64,000 nucleotides of DNA from Caldifarciminota bacterium (GCA_016934635.1 JAFGSK010000044.1:112784-176783); one strand, 5' to 3'; positions 50,622 to 59,912 are shown, counted from the stretch's first letter. Notes: generated by a model not told the origin, from the sequence alone. Made by a program: numbers and translations.

Positions 50622-51995
50622 ATGAAGAAAGTAACCCTAATCCTACTGATACTTACCATAACCCTTACCGCAGGCTGGTGGAGAACGTATGGAGGGGAAG
50701 ATCCGGAGTACGGCAGTCATGTGCTTCAAACCAAAGATGGGGGGTACATATTCACAGGAAGGTCATATACTTATGGAGGGATATGGGTTGTTAGAACTGA
50801 CGAGAAGGGGGATTCGCTATGGGCTAAAATTCTCGGTAGCGGTAGTGGAGTATGTATTCAGTCGACAAAAGATGGAGGTTATATCATTATTGATGGATCG
50901 ATGAATTTACTTAAAGTCGATCCTTTTGGGAACCTGCAATGGGAAAAGTCATACGGTTGGGGAGATGGAGGATACGTTCAGCAAACCGCTGATGGCGGTT
51001 ACATATTAGTAGGCAGCACTACTTCAGGTCCCACCTTGAGTAATATTTTATTAATAAAAACTGATTCATCAGGCGACTCGCTATGGAGCCGCATGTTCTA
51101 CAAGGATTGGGGAGATCCTGATGAAACAACAAACTTCGCCAACTATGTCGAGGAAACAACAGATGGCGGTTATGTTGTTATGTGTGAATCCGGTTACTGT
51201 TACGAATTAGCTGGGGAATGGTACTATTCAGGAGGCCCATGGTTGATTAAAACGGATTCCCTGGGGGATAGTCTTTGGACACGGATGTATCGTGGTGAGT
51301 GTGCTTCTTCTGGGCAGCTGACTGAGGATGGAGGATATATTATTACTGGATATGATTGGTACGAAAATCTCCTTTTAATCAAAACGGATGAAAATGGCGA
51401 TACCGTTTGGAGTTGTACCTGGGGTGAGGAAGGTAAAGATTGGGGGAGGTGTGTGCGCCAGACAAAGGATGGTGGATTTATTGTAACCGGTACGACCAAT
51501 TACATCGAACACTATGGCGATTGGGATACGTATCTCGGCGATCTTTGTTTGTTGAAAGCAGATTCGCTAGGTAATATTGAATGGACAAGAAGATATGGTG
51601 GAGATCAGACGGATCACGGCAGGTGTGTTCAGGAAACTAACGATGGTGGTTACATAGTTATAGGTGATACATGGAAGCTTGGCGATTACGAACACGACAT
51701 CTACCTCCTCAAAACCGATTCCCTCGGTTTTCTGGCGGTTGCCGAACCCGTAACACACGAAATCCAACCAACCTTCGAGGTGGTTACGGGTTTGGGGGTA
51801 CAAGTTCAGCTCGTATCCTACAGCGAGGATTGCCAGATGCTTAACGTCTTCGATGCCTCTGGGCGGCTTGTCGACGAAGTAGTTCTCGACGGTCGAGTAA
51901 CTGTCTCTTGGGGTAACGGTCACTCTCCGGGTGTCTATTTCGTAAAGGTGATGGGGGAGAGGGCCGCAGCGCACAAGGTGGTGCTGGTACGGTAG
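50622..51995 (+). CDS. Secreted DGGY-repeat propeller protein with sorting-type tail (second)
   Basis: A 457-residue paralogue of the 44654 gene. A short signal peptide ('LLILTITLTAGW') is followed by seven 'DGGYI' repeats alternating with 'KTDslGdslW', again pointing to a seven-bladed propeller. The C-terminal domain has 'LNVFDASGRLVDEVVL', 'SWGNGHSPGVYFVKV' and ends 'HKVVLVR', like the sorting tails of the C10 peptidases. The codon mix is a little more AT-rich than in its paralogue. GGGAGG precedes the ATG. Function unknown; binding or surface display is possible. Confidence 0.8.
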   Translation: MKKVTLILLILTITLTAGWWRTYGGEDPEYGSHVLQTKDGGYIFTGRSYTYGGIWVVRTDEKGDSLWAKILGSGSGVCIQSTKDGGYIIIDGSMNLLKVDPFGNLQWEKSYGWGDGGYVQQTADGGYILVGSTTSGPTLSNILLIKTDSSGDSLWSRMFYKDWGDPDETTNFANYVEETTDGGYVVMCESGYCYELAGEWYYSGGPWLIKTDSLGDSLWTRMYRGECASSGQLTEDGGYIITGYDWYENLLLIKTDENGDTVWSCTWGEEGKDWGRCVRQTKDGGFIVTGTTNYIEHYGDWDTYLGDLCLLKADSLGNIEWTRRYGGDQTDHGRCVQETNDGGYIVIGDTWKLGDYEHDIYLLKTDSLGFLAVAEPVTHEIQPTFEVVTGLGVQVQLVSYSEDCQMLNVFDASGRLVDEVVLDGRVTVSWGNGHSPGVYFVKVMGERAAAHKVVLVR

Positions 51996-52067
51996 TAAAT
52001 TTAACCTTTGCATTGCGCGATAGCGCGATTCTGACCCACTTTTTAACAAGTTTTTTTTAGCCACGAA

Positions 52068-52132
52068 GAATGGGTAGTTTTTGGGTATCTTTTGAATAGC
52101 TTTTGAGTAGCTTTTGGGTACTATTTGGGTGA
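52068..52132. repeat. Degenerate short tandem repeat
   Basis: Five to six imperfect units of about 11 bases of the form TAGCTTTTGGG, between the 50622 gene and the terminator. Confidence 0.6.
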
Positions 52133-52191
52133 CTTTCTTTGACGAATCGGACTCAAGCCTGACGCGAATCGTGGCACGAATTTTACAAAAC

Positions 52192-52224
52192 GGGCCGGTC
52201 TCAAGACCGGCCCCTACGTTTTTT
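52192..52224. terminator. Bidirectional terminator between convergent genes
   Basis: Perfect 9-bp stem GGGCCGGTC / GACCGGCCC with a TCAA loop, followed by T6 (52219-52224) on the plus strand; an A-rich flank on the other side (52183-52190) makes a weaker T-run on the minus strand. Confidence 0.75.
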
Positions 52225-52235
52225 AAAATCTGATT

Positions 52236-53939
52236 TTATTCGTCCTCGACCAGAGTCGAGATGTCGCCCAGGTCCTCGCCCCACTCCTTGGCTCTGAGCA
52301 CGCGGCGCATTATCTTGCCCGATCTCGTTTTTGGAAGGGAACTTACGAACTCAATCTCCTGCGGCATGGCCAGAGGCGAGAGCTTCTTACGGATGAAGTT
52401 CATGATGTCGAGTTCCAGGTCGTCGGACGGCTCGAACCCGGGCTTCAAGGCCACGAACGCCTTTACCACCTCCATGTTAACCTCGTCAGGCTTGCCTACT
52501 GCGGCACTCTCGGCCACTGCCGGATGCTCAAGTAAAGCTGATTCAATCTCGAACGGACCCACAAGATGACCGCCTGTGTTGATTACATCGTCGTCGCGGC
52601 CAACGAACCAGTAGTAGCCGTCTTTATCTATCGAGGCCCTGTCGCCGCAGATGTACCAGCCCTTGTCAAACTTGGATTTGTAGACTTCCTCATTTCTCCA
52701 ATACTGGCGGAACATAGAGGGCCAACCAGGCTTGAGGGCAATCAACCCGACCTTGCCAGATTCGACGACTGGCTCGTGGGTCTTGAGGTCTAGCACGGTC
52801 GCTTCGATCCCGGGGAACGGCTTACCCATGGAGCCGGGTTTTATCTCCATCCCAGGATAATTCGAGATGACTATCGAGCCGGTCTCGGTCTGCCAGAAGG
52901 TATCGTGGAAAGGCAGGCCGTATGCCTCTTTTGACCAGTGTACGGCCTCGGCGTTGAGCGGTTCACCAACGCTCGTGAGATACCGCAGGGAAGACATGTC
53001 AAAGCGCTTGACAATCTCGGAGCCTTGCTTCATCAACATGCGGATGGCTGTTGGCGCCGAGTACCATACGGTAACCTTATGATCTTGTATGAACTTATAC
53101 CAGCGCTCGGCAGTAAAACCCGCGTCTAGCACGCACTGGGTGACGCCCAGAGACCAGGGACCGATAATCCCGTACGAGGTACCGGTGACCCAGCCCGGGT
53201 CTGCGGTGCACCAGTACACATCGTCGTCGCGAAGATCAAGCACCCACTTGGCTGTGACGTGTTGAGCGAAGATCGATGAATGCACGTGCAGCGCGCCCTT
53301 GGGCTGGCCTGTGGTGCCTGAGGTGTAGTGGAGCAAGGACGGGGTTTCCAAATCGGCGGCAAAGCTCTCGAATTGCTCCCCCTTTTCTGCCGTCTCCAGG
53401 TTGAACAGCGCTTCCCAGTCCTCAAGCTTCTTTGGCTCGCCTTCGACTATTACGACCTTTTCCAAAGCCGGAAGGTCGGCTTTTATCTTGCGTACCTTGG
53501 AGGCGTGCTTTTTTGTCGTCAGCACAACCTTGGTCTCTGCGTTCTCGAGCCGGGTGATCAAGGACTCCGGTCCGAAGGCTGAGAAGAGAGGCTGGGCGAT
53601 AGCCCCCAGTTTCAAGATACCCAGGGCAGAGATGTAGAGATCGGGGATCTTGTCCATGAAGATGCACACCCGGTCGCCCGGACGGACACCCAAGCTGCGC
53701 AAATAGTCCGCATATGTGTTGGAAAGCACGCGGATGTCATCGAAGGTGTATTTCTTTACGGTGCCGTCCATGCCTTCCCATATCAGGGCCAGCTTGTCTT
53801 GTTTGCCCTGTTCGCAGATACGGTCGGAGCAGTAGTATCCGATATTCAAAAAATCGCCTTCCTTGTATCCCAGGATCTCGCGCGCCTGGGACCAGTCGAA
53901 GGATCTGTACTTTTCCTCATAATTGCCAATATTAGTCAT
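52236..53939 (-). CDS. AMP-forming acetyl-CoA (short-chain acyl-CoA) synthetase
   Basis: A 567-residue adenylate-forming enzyme: acetate plus ATP and CoA gives acetyl-CoA, AMP and PPi. Motifs: 'YTSGTTGQPKG' (about residue 208, the P-loop), 'FHDTFWQTETG' (about residue 348), 'YICGDRASID' and the C-terminal catalytic Lys in 'KTRSGKIMRR' (about residue 545). Overall it is nearest to AcsA-type synthetases of about 570 residues, lacking the long N-terminus of E. coli Acs. Propionate or other short acids may also be used. AAGGAGGA lies ten bases before the ATG. Confidence 0.9.
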   Translation of the reverse strand: MTNIGNYEEKYRSFDWSQAREILGYKEGDFLNIGYYCSDRICEQGKQDKLALIWEGMDGTVKKYTFDDIRVLSNTYADYLRSLGVRPGDRVCIFMDKIPDLYISALGILKLGAIAQPLFSAFGPESLITRLENAETKVVLTTKKHASKVRKIKADLPALEKVVIVEGEPKKLEDWEALFNLETAEKGEQFESFAADLETPSLLHYTSGTTGQPKGALHVHSSIFAQHVTAKWVLDLRDDDVYWCTADPGWVTGTSYGIIGPWSLGVTQCVLDAGFTAERWYKFIQDHKVTVWYSAPTAIRMLMKQGSEIVKRFDMSSLRYLTSVGEPLNAEAVHWSKEAYGLPFHDTFWQTETGSIVISNYPGMEIKPGSMGKPFPGIEATVLDLKTHEPVVESGKVGLIALKPGWPSMFRQYWRNEEVYKSKFDKGWYICGDRASIDKDGYYWFVGRDDDVINTGGHLVGPFEIESALLEHPAVAESAAVGKPDEVNMEVVKAFVALKPGFEPSDDLELDIMNFIRKKLSPLAMPQEIEFVSSLPKTRSGKIMRRVLRAKEWGEDLGDISTLVEDE

Positions 53940-54089
53940 TTACTTTTATCCTCCTTAGCGTAATTGAGGTCTTTATGTAACATCACCTGTTTTTTCATGC
54001 AATCTTCTATCAGGGACAGACTCTCCAGTCTGCGCTACACTTCATTTCTCACCATGAAAACGACGTACCCTTTCATCTTTTGCTTACAA

Positions 54090-55058
54090 TCATTTGCTTT
54101 CGTTTAAGAACTCGAGTATTCTCCTGTTGATTTCTGCAGGTCTCTCCACATTCATCAGATGGCCAGTGTTTGCAAGTATCTCTACGCTAATGTCTGATAT
54201 GGCTTTTTCCGCATAATTTTGGTTCTTGATTGGACTGCCAATTGGATTATCATCTCCACCCAAAATCAATAAAGTAGGAACCCCGATTCTTTTCAATTCA
54301 GATTTGCTAATACGTTTAGGAACACCAATCCTGCCTTCGCAGTTCATTGCGGTATTCAGATAATCAGATAAAGCATCGTTAACTTCCTCGTTATCACCTA
54401 AAAGCCAGTGTGTTAATTCTGCTTTATTCTTTTGAGAGGGATTAAGGATTATCTTAGTTAACTTTGAGATAACCTTAAATGTATTTGCTTTAAGTCCCAT
54501 TGGACCTAAGAGTATAAGATGATTAACCTTATCAGGCGAATGAATGGTAAAGTTCATTGCAATCCATCCACCCAGGGAGGCTGCTATGACATCGGTTTTT
54601 TCGACACCCAATTCGGTTACCACTTCTCTCAACCAATCGTTGTAGTCTTTTCCTGTTTTCGGGTAGTAATCCAGGGCGTATAGTTCGCTTTTTCCCAGAT
54701 CGCCTATGATGTCAATCGCATAAACCCTGTACGAACTGCTCAGCGCCTCGATGTTGGGTAACCACATCGTTGCCGTTACGCCCATTGCGGGTACCAGAAT
54801 TATTGAAGGAGCTGTGTCAGGACCGCTTGCGATAATATTTGTCGATCCGTATTTGGTTCTGACTTCTACAGCTTCATACGGAACCGGCCACTCAGTTAGT
54901 TTTCCGTCGTACATGGCCATAATTTTTGATTTATTTTCTTCATTCTTGTAGATAGTCATCTTTTCAACTTCTTTTCCTAAACTAATACGTGAAGCAAGAA
55001 ACACAGACAATATAATCAACGGTTCGATTCTCAGCGCAATCTTCTTATCCACAATCAA
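54090..55058 (-). CDS. Alpha/beta hydrolase, membrane-anchored or secreted
   Basis: A 322-residue alpha/beta-fold hydrolase with an N-terminal hydrophobic segment ('IEPLIILSVFLASRISLG'). The nucleophile elbow is 'AASLGGW' (Ser at about residue 162; the usual first Gly is Ala), the acid is probably in 'GGDDNPI' (about residue 268) and the His in 'NTGHLMN' (about residue 295). A lid-like helical insert lies near residues 185-240. The substrate is unknown. Its ATG overlaps the threonine dehydrogenase stop by 4 bases, so they are co-translated. It is more AT-rich than its neighbours, which could mean a separate origin. Confidence 0.82.
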   Translation of the reverse strand: MIVDKKIALRIEPLIILSVFLASRISLGKEVEKMTIYKNEENKSKIMAMYDGKLTEWPVPYEAVEVRTKYGSTNIIASGPDTAPSIILVPAMGVTATMWLPNIEALSSSYRVYAIDIIGDLGKSELYALDYYPKTGKDYNDWLREVVTELGVEKTDVIAASLGGWIAMNFTIHSPDKVNHLILLGPMGLKANTFKVISKLTKIILNPSQKNKAELTHWLLGDNEEVNDALSDYLNTAMNCEGRIGVPKRISKSELKRIGVPTLLILGGDDNPIGSPIKNQNYAEKAISDISVEILANTGHLMNVERPAEINRRILEFLNESK

Positions 55059-56197
55059 TCCGCCGCGGGCATGTCCCGTTTTTCTTCCATCCTTTCCTTC
55101 GCCGCGGCAAGCTCGCCTTCGTCCGGAAACAGCACTATCTTGGCCGCTTTGCGGGGCTCAGCCAGGAGCATCTCGAATCCTTTCTCATACTCCACGAGCC
55201 CCATAACGTGGGTAACAACCGGCGAGATATCCAGTCTCTTGGACCCCAGAAGGTTTCTCATCCGGTACCAGGTGTCGAACACCTTGCGGCCGTTTACCCC
55301 GTGAATCTGCGCGCCCTTGAACACTATCCCGTTGTTGTAATCTATCGGTAACTGGGCTTCTGCAGCTACGCCGAATGCGGTCAGCCTTCCCCCCTTGCGC
55401 AGATGGGTCAATGCCTCTTTAATGGGAACCTCGCCGCCCACCATCTCGAGCGAGATGTCGACTCCGTAACCTGCAGTCTCGGCAAGCACGAAATCCGAGC
55501 GTTCCTCCATAGAGGTTTCCTTGATATCCAGCACATGGTCGGCACCCATCTTCTTCGCTAATCCCATGTTGAAATCCGAATAACCTACGAGTATTATCTT
55601 TGCAACACCCGCGGCCCTTGCGACCCCGGTAGCGAATAATGCAGTAGGGCCGTCGCCAATGATGACCATCGACTTGCCTGCCACGTCTGCGTCCTCGCCA
55701 AGAACCGCATATACCCCGTTACCTAACGGTTCCTGGACAGAGGCAAACTCAGGGGGAATGGAGCGGTCGTTAATCCAGCACACTCTTTCGGGCAGCATCA
55801 CGTATTCTGCGAACACCCCGTCGCGGTCAACACCCAAAATCTCCATGTTCTTCCCGATATGGCGCTGGCCAAGAAGGGACTGCAAGTCGCCTGGATTGAA
55901 GATATGAGTTTCTGAGGAAATGTAGTCACCCTTCTTGATGTTTTGTACGTAAGGGCCGACCTCCACAACCTCGCCTGCAACCTCGTGGCCTAGAATCTGT
56001 GGCAGCTTGTCTCGACCAATCCTTCTTTCGGCCCAGGGGTTCCATTCGTAGATATGCACGTCTGTCCCGCATATGGAAGTTGCCTGGACTTTTACCAGCA
56101 CCTCGCCCGCTGCGATAGTGGGAATGTCTACGTCTTGTAGCTCGGCGCCCCCTCTCTCAGGTTTCACCTTAACGACCGCTTTCATCTTTGACATCAT
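55055..56197 (-). CDS. tdh: L-threonine 3-dehydrogenase
   Basis: A 380-residue zinc-dependent medium-chain dehydrogenase that oxidises threonine to 2-amino-3-ketobutyrate with NAD+. The catalytic zinc site is seen in 'SICGTDVHIYEW' (about residue 42) and 'GHEVAGEV' (about residue 70); the Rossmann motif is 'VIIGDGPTALFATGVARAAG' (key 'GDGPTA', about residue 178). The four Cys that bind structural zinc in E. coli TDH are absent: the segment reads 'ETHIFNPGDLQSLLGQRHIG'. It works with KBL (39788) in principle. A GGAGAG site serves either of two adjacent ATGs. It is followed by an overlapping hydrolase gene. Confidence 0.9.
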   Translation of the reverse strand: MMSKMKAVVKVKPERGGAELQDVDIPTIAAGEVLVKVQATSICGTDVHIYEWNPWAERRIGRDKLPQILGHEVAGEVVEVGPYVQNIKKGDYISSETHIFNPGDLQSLLGQRHIGKNMEILGVDRDGVFAEYVMLPERVCWINDRSIPPEFASVQEPLGNGVYAVLGEDADVAGKSMVIIGDGPTALFATGVARAAGVAKIILVGYSDFNMGLAKKMGADHVLDIKETSMEERSDFVLAETAGYGVDISLEMVGGEVPIKEALTHLRKGGRLTAFGVAAEAQLPIDYNNGIVFKGAQIHGVNGRKVFDTWYRMRNLLGSKRLDISPVVTHVMGLVEYEKGFEMLLAEPRKAAKIVLFPDEGELAAAKERMEEKRDMPAAD

Positions 56198-56291
56198 CTC
56201 TCCATTTCGATGTGTTCACGCGTGTGCGCCTTCTTTATAAAAAAGGCTTGCTATCTTACCGAAATTAGCACGGATTGTCAAGTTCAGTTCC

Positions 56292-58088
56292 CTAGCGAAT
56301 CAGGATAACTTTTCCGAAATATGAAAAAGATGCCGTAGATACTCTTATGAAATAAACCCCTGGACTTACCGGGTTGCCGTACATGTCCTTCCCGTCCCAG
56401 CGAAATTCCTGTTCCCCGTAGCCGTATGTCTGACTCGGGTAATGAAGTATGCATCTGCCGTCTGAATCAAAAATGTCCACGTCTATCTCACTCTCCCAAA
56501 CCAGATTGAATAAGAACCTGACCTCATCTCTAAAAGGATTGGGACGGCAAGGCGAATATGGCGTAGCAAACTGAACCGCCGAATCAGTCGTGTCGCGCCT
56601 CGAAAGCATTACTTTTTCGACTATCTTATCGGAATCGGTTTTTATCCTGATAAGATAGAACCCCTGGAGTGCTGGGTCTCCGTCTTCTTCTTTTCCGGTC
56701 CAGCACACCCCATGTACGCCTGCGGGATAAGATCGATCGGCGAGATTTCGTACCGGATACCCGCTTACATCGTATACATCGACTTTAACATTGGATTCCT
56801 CCGGCAGTGTGTAGATGATTCTTACGTATTCCTCGAATGGGTTAGGCGCACAGGATACGACCTCAAGTTTTTCAATCGGCTCTTTGACGTATCTTGTTGG
56901 CGGTTCAATGTTTAAGATTCCGCCCCTAACCTCGTTGTATTCAAACGGTAAACCTTCAGGTAATACGTACCAACAATCAGGGTAAGGTTGCCAGTAAGTT
57001 CCCCATCCGTAGTTAATGTGCCATTCCTTGTCCACATAAGTTTCACGATATCCGTCACATACTACCGAGTGCAAACCAAGAGAGTGTTGACCATCTACCA
57101 TTAGTAAAGCAGGCTTTGAATCTTTCATATTATCTTCTAAGGTTTGGTAAAAACTCAATCCCTTACCAGAGGTATCTCCAACATTTATCTCATCAGCGTA
57201 GAGAAAACTAAGGTGTTTTAAAAAAGCTTCTTGTGTTGGCCATGCGCCTGAACCAGTTGGTGAATAATCCATTTTCAAACTTACACCGACTGCAAAGCAA
57301 ATAGCCGCACACATTTCTTCCGAAGGTTGTCCCTTATTATAATCAATCAGAGGTATACTCGCATCAGGTGCATGGATCGGAATAACTGAGTTATTTCTGC
57401 TGCTTATATAATTGTCATCTTCAGTAAATTGAACTGAACTCGGATACTCCCAGTAGTTTACTATTTGAGCCATGGCGGTACCTGTACAGCCCACGACACA
57501 GCGTTCTCCTGTTTCAGGATCGATTGGACAGAGGTCATTGTAGGGTGAGTGCTGATCCCAGGCGGTTTCCACCCATCCCCCTGTCCAGGTTGAGCCTTCG
57601 GGCGGCCAGGAGTCTCCCGGTTCGAGATATTCTGGCTCCCCTGCAATCATGCCTTCCCATTGCCGGTGGTTGCGTTCGCTAACCTCTTCGTCGGTCAATG
57701 GCACAGCCTCGAGGCGCAAGCTCAAATCCTGCCTCAACATGTTAAGTAGGATGTTTTCAGAGTTTTCTTCCCAAGGAAACGCACAATGTTCAGAGTAAGC
57801 TATTACAGGCACTAAAGCATCGTCTGCGGTAACCACCACGAAGCCCTCCGGTTCGAGAGGGAAAACGTAAGCAAGGAGAGTTTCGCCTGTCTCATCGTAT
57901 AAAGACTCGGGTTGTGTAGGAGCTCGGCTGTAAGTTACCGACGAGAGACCGGCTTTATTGCATCGCGCGTTCATCACGATGGTCTCAGATACTGCAACCT
58001 TTGATGCGGTATGGACGTTCACCCGCTCGGCATAGATGAAGGGTACGAAAACCAACCAGGCGATTGATATGACTTCCAGCCTTAACAT
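56292..58088 (-). CDS. C10-family (streptopain-like) cysteine peptidase with sorting-type tail
   Basis: About 598 residues from the ATG at 58088, which has AGGAGGCGG upstream; the frame's upstream start overlaps the previous gene. After a signal peptide comes a Spi-type propeptide ('ETLLAYVFPLEPEGFVVVTADD', key 'GFVVVTADD'). The mature domain has catalytic Cys in 'VVGCTGTAMAQIVNYW' (about residue 197), His in 'GLHSVVCDGY' (about residue 325) and 'HINYGWG'. Two FlgD/Por-like C-terminal modules follow ('VYDVSGYPVRNL', 'FDSDGRCILHY'). It is an extracellular protease made as an inactive precursor. It lies 11 bases after its paralogue. Confidence 0.88.
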   Translation of the reverse strand: MLRLEVISIAWLVFVPFIYAERVNVHTASKVAVSETIVMNARCNKAGLSSVTYSRAPTQPESLYDETGETLLAYVFPLEPEGFVVVTADDALVPVIAYSEHCAFPWEENSENILLNMLRQDLSLRLEAVPLTDEEVSERNHRQWEGMIAGEPEYLEPGDSWPPEGSTWTGGWVETAWDQHSPYNDLCPIDPETGERCVVGCTGTAMAQIVNYWEYPSSVQFTEDDNYISSRNNSVIPIHAPDASIPLIDYNKGQPSEEMCAAICFAVGVSLKMDYSPTGSGAWPTQEAFLKHLSFLYADEINVGDTSGKGLSFYQTLEDNMKDSKPALLMVDGQHSLGLHSVVCDGYRETYVDKEWHINYGWGTYWQPYPDCWYVLPEGLPFEYNEVRGGILNIEPPTRYVKEPIEKLEVVSCAPNPFEEYVRIIYTLPEESNVKVDVYDVSGYPVRNLADRSYPAGVHGVCWTGKEEDGDPALQGFYLIRIKTDSDKIVEKVMLSRRDTTDSAVQFATPYSPCRPNPFRDEVRFLFNLVWESEIDVDIFDSDGRCILHYPSQTYGYGEQEFRWDGKDMYGNPVSPGVYFIRVSTASFSYFGKVILIR

Positions 58089-58099
58089 GATACCGCCTC

Positions 58100-59590
58100 C
58101 TATTTGATAAACACTACTCTTTGAGTCAGGCACGATTCGTTCGTTCTTAAATTGATGAAGTAACACCCGTTTGAAATCCTGCTCCCTCCTTCGTCTCTTC
58201 CGTCCCATATGATGCAATGCTCACCCTGTACCTTGGTCTGGTTTGCAAGCACCTGCACGCAACGGCCTGCTGCGTCCCAGACCTTGATAACAACATAGGT
58301 CGAGTGCGGCAGATGATAATGGATGGAGGTATAATCAGATGATTGTACGATAGAGCACTCAAGCCGGGATCGCCCGGTCTCGGGCTGCTCGATTATACCC
58401 GAAACGGGTCTGTGTGGGGCTGCGATATCGACTATCGCCTCGTGAAGGGTCGTGAGTCCCATGGGCAGGCCCCCAGGCATCACGTACCAGGTCTCTAACA
58501 CGGGAGCGGGCAGGCTTGCGCCCCAGCCGAAGTTCATATGCCATTCCGGGTCTGCCTCAGTCTCGCGAAAACCGTCACAAACGAGGGTGTGGCCTCCCGG
58601 CTCACCGACTATCACAATGATGGCGGGCATCGAGTCCTTCATGTTTTGTTCAAGAACGCTGTAGAAATCACCGCCATCGCCTTCCCGGTAAACGGCCGAG
58701 CTGTAATCGAAGTGCTCGAGCAGGGCGTCGGCGCAAACGTCGTTGGTGAAAACGCCTGAAATCTGGCTCGTGTAAACCGTCTTGGTCCCTACGCCGCAGG
58801 CGTATATCAAAGCAGCACTTACCTCGTCCGATGGATCCCCGTTATTGTAGTCGATTGATGGAATCGATGCCGCAGGCGCGTCGATAGGTATCGTTCGTCC
58901 CAGATACTCGCTCGTGTAGCTGTCCTGTTCGGTGAATATGACCGATGAGGGGTACTGCCAGAAATTTATTATCTGACCCATGGCGACCGACGGGCATCCG
59001 GCCTGACAGCGTGCATCGGTTACCGGGTCCATGGGACAGGAAGTGTTATAAGGCCAACCTTGATGCCAGAGGGTTTCAACCCAGCCCCCTGTCTCCGTAG
59101 AACCGGCTTCAGGCCACGAATCGCCTGGATCGAGGAATGCGGGGTCGCCTGCAATCATCCCTTCCCACAGCCGGTGGTTGCGTTCGATAACCTCTTCGTC
59201 TGTCAAGGGCAGAGCCTCGATGCGCACACTCAAGTCTTGCCTCAACATGTTAAGTAGGATGTTTTCCGGGTGTTCCTCCCACGGGAATGAGCCGTGTTCG
59301 GAGTAGGCTATTACAGGCACGAGGTCATCGTCGGCGGTAACGACTACAAAGCCCTGGGACTCGAAATCAAACACATACGCTAATATCTCATCCCCGGCTT
59401 CGTCGTAGAGGGGTTTTGACGCGTCTGAGGGAATTGCAAACTCACCGGACAGGCAATTTGTTTGGGCAAGACGTGAAGACATCACGTGCATCTGCGACGA
59501 GGCAACCTTGAGTGCGGCTTCCGGGTCAACCAGCTTTGCCGCAAGCAACGAAACGAGAAGTAAGACTGCCATAACTTTAAACTTACACAT
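58100..59590 (-). CDS. C10-family cysteine peptidase (first of a tandem pair)
   Basis: About 496 residues from the ATG at 59590 (AAGGCGGAATCT site); the 59743 start would place 51 unrelated residues before the signal peptide. Propeptide 'GFVVVTADDDLVPVIAYSEHG', closely matching the next gene; catalytic Cys in 'QAGCPSVAMGQIINFW', His in 'GGHTLVCDGF' and 'HMNFGWG'. A single FlgD/Por-like tail ends it ('KVWDAAGRCVQVL', 'NGCYFINL'). Strong likeness to the downstream gene, with a shorter C-terminus, points to a tandem duplication. Both seem active and probably process extracellular proteins. Confidence 0.88.
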   Translation of the reverse strand: MCKFKVMAVLLLVSLLAAKLVDPEAALKVASSQMHVMSSRLAQTNCLSGEFAIPSDASKPLYDEAGDEILAYVFDFESQGFVVVTADDDLVPVIAYSEHGSFPWEEHPENILLNMLRQDLSVRIEALPLTDEEVIERNHRLWEGMIAGDPAFLDPGDSWPEAGSTETGGWVETLWHQGWPYNTSCPMDPVTDARCQAGCPSVAMGQIINFWQYPSSVIFTEQDSYTSEYLGRTIPIDAPAASIPSIDYNNGDPSDEVSAALIYACGVGTKTVYTSQISGVFTNDVCADALLEHFDYSSAVYREGDGGDFYSVLEQNMKDSMPAIIVIVGEPGGHTLVCDGFRETEADPEWHMNFGWGASLPAPVLETWYVMPGGLPMGLTTLHEAIVDIAAPHRPVSGIIEQPETGRSRLECSIVQSSDYTSIHYHLPHSTYVVIKVWDAAGRCVQVLANQTKVQGEHCIIWDGRDEGGSRISNGCYFINLRTNESCLTQRVVFIK

Positions 59591-59609
59591 AGATTCCGCC
59601 TTTTTTCCA

Positions 59610-59637
59610 ATCCTACGAACACAGGTGAAGATGTCAA
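59610..59637 (-). promoter_or_regulatory. Promoter of the C10 peptidase pair
   Basis: TTGACA (59637-59632), 16 bases, TAGGAT (59615-59610), with a short leader that holds the ribosome site. Confidence 0.7.
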
Positions 59638-59912
59638 TATAGAATGTAGCCAAATTCAAAAAAAGGTTAAACCACAGAGGACACATGAACTGCGGGTGAA
59701 AGTCGCAGTTCGTGAAGGCGACGAAGTTGTTTACAAGGTGCACAGAGATAATTAATGTATTAGAGGAAATGGAGGATTGCGAAACTACGTTTCGCCGTTC
59801 TCCAATCCGTCAAATACCTGAGTGGGTCAAGTATCCTGGATTGATACTCGGTGTCCCAATGGACGTGAAATGACGACGCTTACAGAATTATGCGAAGTGC
59901 GTACGTGAAGTT
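59638..59912. other. Repeat-bearing gap between hypE and the C10 operon
   Basis: About 275 bases, no gene seen. It contains an inverted copy of the CTCTGTG element (ACCACAGAGGACACA, 59671-59685) and GAAGGCGACGAAGTTGT (59713-59729), the reverse complement of the core of the tandem units at 63914-64000. Confidence 0.55.

Noticed and set aside
58089..58217. Longer N-terminus of the downstream C10 peptidase
   Set aside because: It overlaps the preceding gene and places a charged stretch before the signal peptide; the ATG at 58088 has AGGAGGCGG.
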